NCBI GenBank assembly: GCA_031268055.1
Contig: JAIRXY010000296.1
Location: 1 to 5,665, forward strand
Source: Prevotellaceae bacterium
GTDB taxonomy: Bacteria; Bacteroidota; Bacteroidia; Bacteroidales; UBA932
DNA: 5,665 nt
Direction of reading: 5' to 3'
The notes beneath the pieces were generated by a model. The model was not told where the DNA came from and made no database searches. It worked only from the letters and a program-made list of their open reading frames with translations. Within the stretch, counting starts at the first letter, position 1. Every line of letters begins with the position of its first letter. Positions 1-5,383 of the stretch are shown here, piece after piece. The translations under genes were made by a program, and so were the position numbers.

Positions 1-181
1 TAACGGCTTCTTCGGGCGTTAACTTGACCTCCTTGCTGCGGACAAGGCATTTAATGTAAGGCGTTTCCTTGCCTTTACCATCGGTTTTTGCGATGATGCG
101 CTGCTCAAATTTGTGAATCTGCACCAAATTAAACTGCGCGTGCTTGTAGTCGGAATCTTTCAAGATTTCTGCTAATGTCAT
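1..181 (-). CDS. Type I restriction-modification-like protein, N-terminal fragment (HsdR-N-like domain); runs off the left edge
   Basis: The minus strand is open from ATG at 181-179 to the window edge, giving 60 codons that begin MTLAEILKDSDYKHAQFNLV and contain TPYIKCLVRSKEVKLTPEEAV near the edge. From memory, this matches the start of Bacteroidota proteins annotated as N-6 DNA methylase or type I restriction subunit, which open with an HSDR_N-type domain (an 'MTLxEILKDSxYK...' start, then 'PYIxCLVRxKxIxLxPEEIVRQ'). If so, the full protein would be a DNA methyltransferase (HsdM-like) or HsdR-like subunit of a restriction-modification system. No catalytic motif lies inside the visible part, so methylase and nuclease cannot be told apart. 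The start is supported by the family-like N-terminus and a TATCTTTG -7 box about 46 bp upstream. There is no clear Shine-Dalgarno; the leader is A-rich, as is usual in Bacteroidota. It is transcribed divergently from mutS. Confidence 0.62.
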   Translation of the reverse strand, partial: MTLAEILKDSDYKHAQFNLVQIHKFEQRIIAKTDGKGKETPYIKCLVRSKEVKLTPEEAV

Positions 182-185
182 ACCG

Positions 186-220
186 TTTTTTTTGCTTGTA
201 GTGTTTTTTTGCTTGTAGTG
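186..220. repeat. 17-bp tandem direct repeat filling the leader of the leftward gene
   Basis: Two adjacent copies of a poly-T run followed by GCTTGTAGTG are present on the plus strand, at 186-203 (eight T) and 204-220 (seven T). On the minus strand each copy reads CACTACAAGC followed by an A-run. Together they occupy nearly the whole stretch between the predicted transcription start and the ATG at 181. A-rich leaders help translation initiation in Bacteroidota, so the copies could act on expression, but that is inference. The 10-mer TGCTTGTAGT occurs a third time inside the gene, at 141-150. Confidence 0.9.
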
Positions 221-226
221 AATGTG

Positions 227-234
227 CAAAGATA
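227..234 (-). promoter_or_regulatory. Putative Bacteroidota -7 promoter element for the leftward gene
   Basis: Read on the minus strand, 234-227 is TATCTTTG, a full match to the Bacteroidota sigma-70-type -7 consensus TAnnTTTG, in very A/T-rich DNA. The predicted transcript would start near 220, leaving a leader of about 40 nt before the ATG at 181. No convincing TTTG -33 box sits at the usual spacing upstream, so the call rests on the -7 box and its position. Confidence 0.5.
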
Positions 235-366
235 TTATATTATGCAATACATATGGCACATTTTTCGCATTTTTCGGGCGCAAAAAGCAAGGAAATTTTT
301 CACCACCTCTGCTCTTTACTTGTTAACCTACTTACTATTATCTACTTTCGATTTACTTTGAAATAT

Positions 367-400
367 TTTGGGGAGGATTTCACCATTTTTTGTATCTTTG
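367..400 (+). promoter_or_regulatory. Putative Bacteroidota-type promoter for mutS (and probably dnaG)
   Basis: TATCTTTG at 393-400 is a full match to the TAnnTTTG -7 consensus. TTTG at 367-370 lies 22 bp upstream, slightly wider than the usual 19-21 bp but acceptable. Transcription would start near 405-410, giving a mutS leader of about 105 nt. No promoter of comparable quality is visible in the 24 bp before dnaG, so this one probably drives both genes. Confidence 0.6.
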
Positions 401-407
401 CCTCCCC
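370..407. repeat. Perfect 7-bp inverted repeat bracketing the mutS -7 box
   Basis: GGGGAGG at 370-376 and its exact complement CCTCCCC at 401-407 are separated by 24 bp that contain the spacer and the TATCTTTG box. The arms are 31 bp apart start to start, about three helical turns, so both would face the same side of the DNA. The left arm touches the -33 TTTG and the right arm covers the predicted transcription start. The G/C-rich arms stand out in an A/T-rich region. An operator for a dimeric regulator would fit but is unproven. Confidence 0.55.
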
Positions 408-464
408 GTGCGATATAAGAGGATTTACGAATACAAAAGTTTCAGCTTACTTCGAGCGCGCAGC

Positions 465-502
465 TACTAATTCATTTTTCGTAATTCCTACATTACTAAT
501 TC
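465..502 (+). repeat. Short direct repeat TACTAATTC in the mutS leader
   Basis: TACTAATTC occurs at 465-473 and again at 494-502, both in the untranslated leader, the second ending 9 bp before the mutS start codon. It may be a chance duplication in A/T-rich DNA. There is no Shine-Dalgarno; the bases just before the ATG are TTATAAAG, typical of weak or absent SD in Bacteroidota. Confidence 0.5.
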
Positions 503-511
503 GTTATAAAG

Positions 512-3133
512 ATGGCATCGGAAAAGAAATACGCAGAAACTCCCATGATGAAGCAGTTCTACACGTTCAAGGCTAAATACCCTGACGCAATGCTGCTTTT
601 TCGTGTGGGTGACTTTTACGAAACGTTTGGCGAAGACGCTATCAAGTCGAGCGAGATTCTTGGCATTACGCTCACGCGCCGCGCCAACGGTACCGCTTCC
701 TTTGTGGAGCTGGCAGGCTTTCCGTACCACGCCATCGAAACGTACCTGCCTAAGCTTGTCCGCGCGGGGCAGCGCGTGGCGGTGTGCGACCAGCTCGAAG
801 ACCCTAAGCAGGCCAAGGGCGTTGTGAAGCGCGGCATCACGGAGCTGGTTACGCCCGGCGTTACCGTCAACGACCACGTGCTGGAGAATAAGGAAAACAA
901 CTTTTTGGCCTGCGTGAGCCTAACGCCAGCCGGCGCAGGCGTGGCCTTTCTGGATGTCTCTACCGGCGAATTTTACGCCGCCGAGGGCAGCCTCGGCTAC
1001 GTGGACAAGCTGCTTACGAACTTTTCTCCCAAGGAGGTGCTCTTTGAAAAGGGCAAGGAGGAGGCCTTTGTGGAGGCCTTTGGCGCAAAGTACTACACCT
1101 ATAAGCTGGACGAGTGGGCTTTTGCGCAGGAGGCTGCGCGCGACAAGCTGCTTACCCACTTCCACGTGCCGTCGCTCAAGGGCTTTGGCATCGACGAGCT
1201 GAAGAGCGGCGTCACCGCTGCGGGCGCTATTTTGTTTTACCTTGAGCTCACGCAGCACACGCAGGTGAGGCACATCGCGCAGATTGCCCGCCTAGATGAA
1301 GACCGCTACGTGTGGCTTGACAAGTTCACCGTGCGCAACCTTGAGCTGTTTTCGTCGGTGAACGAGGGTGCGCGCACGCTGCTGAGCAGCATCGACCGCA
1401 CCATCTCGCCCATGGGCGGACGCCTGCTGCGCCGGTGGATATCGCTCCCGCTGAAAGAAATTCAGCAAATCAACGGGCGGCTGGACATGGTGGAGTACTT
1501 CATCAGCCACAAGGCGCTGGGCGACGAAATAGCCGAGCTGGTGCACGAGGTGGGCGACTTGGAGCGCATCATCTCCAAAGCCGCCGTGGGGCGCATCAGC
1601 CCGCGCGAGCTGGTGCAGCTGGCGCGGGCGCTGCTGGCCATTGAGCAGATAAAGGCGCTGTGCGCGGGCACGGGCGAAAAGAATTTTACCCGCATAGCCG
1701 AGCAGCTCAACCCCTGCCGCAGCATCCGCGAGGCTATCGAAAAGCAAATCCTGCCCGAGCCGGCGGCGCAGCTGGGGCGAGGCGCTATCGTGGCCGACGG
1801 CGTGAGCAGCGAGCTGGACGAGCTCCGCAAAATCATGCGCGGCGGAAAGGATTACCTCCTTGAGATTCAGCAGCGCGAATCGGAGCGCACGGGGATACCC
1901 TCCCTCAAGATTAGCTTCAACAACGTGTTTGGCTACTACATCGAGGTGCGCAACACCCACAAAAGCAAGGTGCCGCCGGAGTGGATACGCAAGCAGACCA
2001 TCAGCGCGGCGGAGCGCTACATTACGGAGGAAATTAAGGTTTACGAGGAAAAGATTCTTGGGGCAGAGGATAAAATTCTTACGCTGGAGCAGCAGGTTTT
2101 CGGCGCGCTGGTGGTAAGCCTGCTGGAGTACGTTGCCCCCGTTCAGTACAACGCTACGCTGGTGGCGCTGCTGGACTGCCTGCTATGCTTTGCCGGCATT
2201 GCTGCCGACCGTGGCTACTGCCGCCCCACGCTCACCAGCCAAAATACGCTGCACATAAAGCAAGGCCGGCATCCGGTGATAGAGCTGCTGCTGCCCCCCG
2301 GCGAAACCTATGTGGCCAACGACATCGCGCTCGACGACAGCGAGCAGCAAATCATCATCCTCACGGGGCCAAACATGGCCGGCAAATCGGCGCTGCTGCG
2401 GCAAACGGCGCTCATTGTGCTCATGGCGCAGGTGGGCTGCTACGTCCCCGCTGAGGAGGCAACGGTGGGCGTAGTGGATAAGATATTTACCCGCGTGGGC
2501 GCTTCGGACAACATTTCGCAGGGCGAATCGACGTTTATGGTAGAAATGCAGGAGGCCGCAAGCATCCTCAACAACCTGTCCGGCAAAAGCCTGATACTGC
2601 TCGACGAAATTGGCCGCGGCACAAGCACCTACGACGGTATTTCGATTGCCCGCGCTATGGTGGAGTACATCCACGACCACCCCACGGCAAGGGCAAAAAC
2701 GCTTTTTGCAACGCACTACCACGAGCTCAACGAGCTGGAGGAATCGTTTGCGCGCATAAAAAACTACAGCATCGCCATCAAGGAGGCGGGCAACAAGGTT
2801 GTATTCCTGCGCAAGCTGGTGCGCGGCGGCAGCGCCCACAGCTTTGGCATTCACGTGGCGCAAATGGCCGGCATGCCAAGGAGCGTGGTGGAGCGCGCCA
2901 ACAACCTGCTAAAGGCGCTGGAGCAAAAGGCCGCAGCAGCGCCCGCCAAAGGCGCGGCAACGGCAAGCGCAAAAAAAATCAAGGGCGAGGGCGTGCAGCT
3001 CTCCTTCTTTCAGCTTGACGACCCCGTGCTGTCGCAAATTCGCGACCAAATCAAAACCACCGACGTAAACACCATCACCCCCATTGAGGCGCTGAACAAG
3101 CTTAGCGAAATAAAGAAGCTGACAGGGCTGTAA
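512..3133 (+). CDS. mutS: DNA mismatch repair ATPase MutS
   Basis: MutS dimers detect mismatches and small loops in newly replicated DNA and, with ATP, recruit MutL to start strand-specific repair. The 873-aa product is full length for the family (E. coli 853 aa). The mismatch-reading loop GDFYETF carries the Phe-X-Glu pair at F35 and E37. Connector, lever/core and clamp domains follow to about residue 560. The ABC-type ATPase shows Walker [10 protein letters not shown] (618-626), the [13 protein letters not shown] segment (667-679), Walker [12 protein letters not shown] with D698/E699, and the switch histidine in FATHYHEL (H735). An Ala/Lys-rich linker (about 808-826) leads to QLSFF (829-833), which matches the beta-clamp-binding motif of B. 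subtilis MutS, then a C-terminal helical tail. ATG 512 is the first start after an in-frame stop at 497-499. dnaG follows after 24 bp on the same strand. All key residues look intact. Confidence 0.98.
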   Translation: MASEKKYAETPMMKQFYTFKAKYPDAMLLFRVGDFYETFGEDAIKSSEILGITLTRRANGTASFVELAGFPYHAIETYLPKLVRAGQRVAVCDQLEDPKQAKGVVKRGITELVTPGVTVNDHVLENKENNFLACVSLTPAGAGVAFLDVSTGEFYAAEGSLGYVDKLLTNFSPKEVLFEKGKEEAFVEAFGAKYYTYKLDEWAFAQEAARDKLLTHFHVPSLKGFGIDELKSGVTAAGAILFYLELTQHTQVRHIAQIARLDEDRYVWLDKFTVRNLELFSSVNEGARTLLSSIDRTISPMGGRLLRRWISLPLKEIQQINGRLDMVEYFISHKALGDEIAELVHEVGDLERIISKAAVGRISPRELVQLARALLAIEQIKALCAGTGEKNFTRIAEQLNPCRSIREAIEKQILPEPAAQLGRGAIVADGVSSELDELRKIMRGGKDYLLEIQQRESERTGIPSLKISFNNVFGYYIEVRNTHKSKVPPEWIRKQTISAAERYITEEIKVYEEKILGAEDKILTLEQQVFGALVVSLLEYVAPVQYNATLVALLDCLLCFAGIAADRGYCRPTLTSQNTLHIKQGRHPVIELLLPPGETYVANDIALDDSEQQIIILTGPNMAGKSALLRQTALIVLMAQVGCYVPAEEATVGVVDKIFTRVGASDNISQGESTFMVEMQEAASILNNLSGKSLILLDEIGRGTSTYDGISIARAMVEYIHDHPTARAKTLFATHYHELNELEESFARIKNYSIAIKEAGNKVVFLRKLVRGGSAHSFGIHVAQMAGMPRSVVERANNLLKALEQKAAAAPAKGAATASAKKIKGEGVQLSFFQLDDPVLSQIRDQIKTTDVNTITPIEALNKLSEIKKLTGL

Positions 3134-3157
3134 AACCATTTTTCCGGAAGAAAAACC
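3134..3157 (+). other. mutS-dnaG junction with repeated AAAACCAT and a TTCCGGAA palindrome
   Basis: The 24-bp gap is too short for a separate promoter with leader and contains no terminator hairpin with a T-run, so the two genes are probably one operon. AAAACCAT occurs twice, at 3132-3139 (overlapping the mutS stop) and 3152-3159 (overlapping the dnaG ATG), on either side of the 8-bp palindrome TTCCGGAA (3142-3149). GGAAG at 3146-3150 could act as a weak ribosome-binding site. Confidence 0.5.
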
Positions 3158-5086
3158 ATGATAGACCAAGCCACCATAGACCGCATTATGGACGCTGCCC
3201 GCATCGAAGAGGTGGTTGGAGACTACATTACGCTCAAAAAGCGCGGCGTAAACTACACCGCCTGCTGCCCGTTTCACAACGAAAAAACCCCATCGTTTTC
3301 CGTGTCGCCCGTGAGGGGTATCTTCAAATGCTTTGGCTGCGGCAAGGCGGGAAACGCCGTCACCTTTGTGATGGCGCACGAAAACCTGACCTACTGGGAG
3401 GCGCTGAAGGTGGTGGGCAAAAAGTACGGCATAGAGGTCAAGGAGCGGGAGCTCTCGCCCGAAGAGCAGCAGCACAACAACGACCGCGAGAGCATGATGA
3501 TTACCGCCGCCTATGCGCAGAGCTACTTCTCCCAAACGCTGCACAACCACGTTGACGGCAAAAACATAGGGATGAGCTACTTTGCCGAGCGCGGGTTTGC
3601 AAAGAGCGTCATCGAAAAGTTTCAGCTGGGCTACTGCCTCGACAGCCGCGCGGCATTTTCGTCCACCGCCCTGCGCGACGGCTACAAAAAGGAGTTTCTG
3701 GTGAAAACGGGGCTTTCCTTTGAGCGCGACAGCGGAGAGCTTGTCGACAGGTTTTATGGCCGCGTTATTTTCCCTATACACTCCGTCAGCGGAAGGGTCA
3801 TCGGCTTTGGCGGACGAACGCTCAAGACCGACAAGTCGGTGGCCAAGTACGTGAACTCGCCCGAAAGCGAAATATACCACAAGAGCAGCACGCTCTACGG
3901 CATATGCTTTGCAAAAAAGTCCATGATGCAGCTTGACAAATGCTTTCTGGTGGAGGGCTACACCGACGTCATCTCAATGCATCAGGCGGGCATCGAAAAC
4001 GTAGTGGCGTCGAGCGGCACTTCGCTCACCCACGACCAGATACGCCTCATCAAGCGCTTTACGCCAAACGTCACCGTGCTGTACGACGGCGACGCGGCGG
4101 GAATAAAGGCCTCGCTGCGCGGCATCGACATGCTGCTGGAGGAGGGGCTGAACGTAAAAACAATGCTGCTGCCCGACGGCGAAGACCCCGACTCCTTTGC
4201 CCGAAGCCACAGCGCTACCGAGCTTACGGACTTCATCGGCAGCCACGAGGAGGATTTCATCTCCTTCAAAACAAAAATCCTGCTCTCCGACTCAAAAAAT
4301 GACCCCATAAAGCGGGCAGAGGTCATTACCGACATCGTGCGGAGCATCTCGGTTATCCCCGAGGCCATTCCGCGCAGCGTGTACATTAGGGAGTGCAGCA
4401 AGCTCATGGACATTGGCGAAGACGTGCTCACCGGAGAGGTGGCCAAGCTGCGCCGGAAAAAGCTGTACGGCGGCGATTCCGAAGCGCGCAAGCCTGCCCC
4501 TGCCCAGCCGACCCCCGACGGCGCTACGCCGGAAGAAGCCGTCCACACGCCGTCCATTCCGGCGTTTGTGGAGAACGTCTTTTGCCGCGAGCAGGAGCGA
4601 GAAATCATCTGCCTGCTGCTCCAGTTTGGCAGCAACGCCTTTTTTGACACCAGCGTAAGCGCCTACATCATCAACGAGATTGCGGGTGAGGACTTGAGCT
4701 TTCAGAATCTGGAGTACCAGCAAATTTTTGAGGAGTACAAAAAGCTGCTCGAAGCGTCGAACACGGTGGACGTACGGCACTTCATCAACCACCCCGACCA
4801 GCGGGTGTGCGAAATGACCATCGATCTGCTCTCCCAAAAGTACACGCTCAGCAAAATCTGGCGGCAGCAGGAGGCCGCCATCACCGACGAGGACCGCCTG
4901 CGGGTGGAGGTGCCCAAGGCCATCAACGTCTACAAGTCAAAAATCGTTACGCAGGCCATCATGCGCCTTCAGGCAGAGCTGGAGGGCAAGAGCAACCCCG
5001 AGCAGGACATGCTCCTGCTCAAGCTTGGCGAGCTGAGCAAGGTGCGGACAAAGCTCTCGGAAATGCTGGCAAGGCCGGTGTTTTAG
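3158..5086 (+). CDS. dnaG: DNA primase DnaG
   Basis: DnaG makes the short RNA primers that start each Okazaki fragment and works at the fork with the DnaB helicase. The product is 642 aa, longer than E. coli DnaG (581 aa). The N-terminal zinc-binding domain has CPFH (C37, H40) and CFGC (C58, C61) as the CHC2 ligands. The RNA polymerase domain contains RFYGRVIFPI (198-207), GRVIGFGGR (212-220) and KYVNSPE (230-236), conserved primase motifs. The TOPRIM fold follows, with EGYTDV (E266), YDGDAAG (D310, D312) and PDGEDPD (D343, D345) as the metal-binding acidic residues. A Pro/Ala-rich linker (about 440-465) joins a C-terminal region (about 470-642) at the position of the helicase-binding domain, which is poorly conserved and inferred mainly from location. 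ATG 3158 gives the family-typical start MIDQATIDRI. The nearest upstream in-frame stop is the mutS stop itself. Confidence 0.98.
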   Translation: MIDQATIDRIMDAARIEEVVGDYITLKKRGVNYTACCPFHNEKTPSFSVSPVRGIFKCFGCGKAGNAVTFVMAHENLTYWEALKVVGKKYGIEVKERELSPEEQQHNNDRESMMITAAYAQSYFSQTLHNHVDGKNIGMSYFAERGFAKSVIEKFQLGYCLDSRAAFSSTALRDGYKKEFLVKTGLSFERDSGELVDRFYGRVIFPIHSVSGRVIGFGGRTLKTDKSVAKYVNSPESEIYHKSSTLYGICFAKKSMMQLDKCFLVEGYTDVISMHQAGIENVVASSGTSLTHDQIRLIKRFTPNVTVLYDGDAAGIKASLRGIDMLLEEGLNVKTMLLPDGEDPDSFARSHSATELTDFIGSHEEDFISFKTKILLSDSKNDPIKRAEVITDIVRSISVIPEAIPRSVYIRECSKLMDIGEDVLTGEVAKLRRKKLYGGDSEARKPAPAQPTPDGATPEEAVHTPSIPAFVENVFCREQEREIICLLLQFGSNAFFDTSVSAYIINEIAGEDLSFQNLEYQQIFEEYKKLLEASNTVDVRHFINHPDQRVCEMTIDLLSQKYTLSKIWRQQEAAITDEDRLRVEVPKAINVYKSKIVTQAIMRLQAELEGKSNPEQDMLLLKLGELSKVRTKLSEMLARPVF

Positions 5087-5150
5087 CCGACAGCAGCTTG
5101 CCCAAACATTCAAATCAAAAAAAATCACAGCGCTGGGGGGGATGAGGAAA

Positions 5151-5173
5151 ATTTTGAATTTTGAATTTTGAAT
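5151..5173 (+). repeat. Heptanucleotide tandem repeat (ATTTTGA)x3
   Basis: Three exact 7-bp copies start at 5151, 5158 and 5165, followed by a partial AT. Each copy produces the word ATTTTGAAT, close to the ATTTGAAT words in the neighbouring repeat at 5216-5247. It lies in the loop of the larger inverted repeat. Confidence 0.9.
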
Positions 5174-5196
5174 GAAATCCACTTGCTACCACTTGT

Positions 5197-5214
5197 CTGA
5201 GCTGAGCTGAGCTG
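5197..5214 (+). repeat. Pentanucleotide tandem repeat (CTGAG), about 3.6 copies
   Basis: CTGAG is repeated at 5197, 5202 and 5207 and then breaks off as CTG at 5212-5214, running directly into the GATTT repeat. The change of unit at a shared 5-bp period is visible directly. Confidence 0.9.
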
Positions 5215-5215
5215 T

Positions 5216-5247
5216 GATTTGATTTGATTTGAATGATTTGAATGATT
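5216..5247 (+). repeat. GATTT x3 passing into GATTTGAAT x2.4
   Basis: GATTT occurs at 5216, 5221 and 5226. The last copy is also the start of a 9-bp unit GATTTGAAT at 5226-5234 and 5235-5243, with a partial GATT at 5244-5247. Its first part forms most of the right arm of the 25-bp inverted repeat. Confidence 0.9.
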
Positions 5248-5277
5248 CACGATGAAATATAGCATTTATGCAACCCG

Positions 5278-5383
5278 GAGCAGGTTGAATCTTGGTAGCC
5301 CGACGAGCCATCTACCCTAACAGGGTTTAAAACCCTGTTAGGGTAGATGGCTCGCCCGCTTTGGCAAAACCGAAAACCTGCTC
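5278..5383. repeat. Nested palindromic element: 9-bp outer inverted repeat enclosing a perfect 25-bp palindrome
   Basis: The outer arms are GAGCAGGTT (5278-5286) and AACCTGCTC (5375-5383), exact complements. Inside, 5304-5328 and 5330-5354 are perfectly complementary over 25 bp around one central A at 5329; the arms run from CGAGCCATCTACC through CTAACAGGGTTT to the centre. The right outer arm overlaps two bases of the stop codon of the SUMF1-type gene. Possible explanations are a small non-autonomous mobile element (MITE- or REP-like), a bidirectional terminator, or a protein-binding site. No target-site duplication is visible, and no T-run follows the stem on either strand. Confidence 0.85.

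Larger units (their letters stand above)
182..511. other. Divergent intergenic region between the restriction-modification-type gene and mutS
   Basis: This 330-bp A/T-rich region contains no credible gene; the one plus-strand open frame (253-576) runs out of frame into mutS and has low-complexity, A/T-driven composition. It holds the leftward -7 box (227-234), the leader repeat (186-220), a 9-bp tandem repeat CATTTTTCG (259-267 and 268-276), the mutS promoter (367-400) with its flanking dyad, and the mutS leader of about 105 nt. In the stretch from about 280 to 355 I see nothing specific. Confidence 0.8.
5107..5235. repeat. Imperfect 25-bp inverted repeat (23/25) around a 79-bp repeat-filled loop
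   Basis: The left arm at 5107-5131 and the right arm at 5211-5235 are complementary at 23 of 25 positions. The ends match (CATTCAAATC against GATTTGAATG, and ATCACAGC against GCTGTGAT), with two mismatches where the left arm has an A8 run and the right arm keeps the GATTT period. The 79-bp interior contains the ATTTTGA and most of the CTGAG tandem repeats. It begins 20 bp after the dnaG stop, so the transcript could fold into a long stem. Confidence 0.8.
5087..5381. other. Repeat-rich convergent intergenic spacer
   Basis: This region of about 295 bp lies between the ends of dnaG (rightward) and the SUMF1-type gene (leftward). It holds no gene that I can support. From left to right it contains a left inverted-repeat arm (5107-5131), a G7 run (5135-5141), three kinds of short tandem repeat (5151-5247) including the right arm (5211-5235), a plain stretch (5248-5277), and a nested palindromic element (5278-5383). 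No hairpin here is followed by a clear T-run on either strand, so no standard intrinsic terminator is called, although the palindrome could end transcription from both sides. Confidence 0.75.

Noticed and set aside
253..576. Plus-strand open frame in the intergenic region running into mutS
   Set aside because: It overlaps the mutS start in another frame, spans the mutS promoter, and its translation is A/T-driven low-complexity sequence without family features.
3142..3149. TTCCGGAA as a terminator or operator between mutS and dnaG
   Set aside because: The palindrome is only 8 bp with no loop and no supporting context; chance is sufficient explanation.
2909..3880. Minus-strand open frame of 323 codons across the mutS end and the first third of dnaG
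   Set aside because: It is antisense to two clear genes with intact motifs, and the translation shows no recognisable domain. Strong G/C third-position bias in the real genes removes stops from this opposite-strand frame. Similar antisense frames occur at 1292-1960 and 2183-2863.
5151..5247. CRISPR array
   Set aside because: The repeat units are only 5-9 bp with no unique spacers of regular length, so they are simple tandem repeats.
5304..5354. Integron attC-like site (CTAAC...GTTAG within a palindrome)
   Set aside because: The stem is perfectly symmetrical with no extrahelical bases, the core does not fit RYYYAAC (C instead of a purine at the first position), and there is no cassette array or integrase in view.
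5304..5354. Standard intrinsic terminator
   Set aside because: No T-run follows the stem on either strand (CCCGCTTTGG to the right; CGTCGGGC reading left). Termination remains possible but is not supported by the usual signature.
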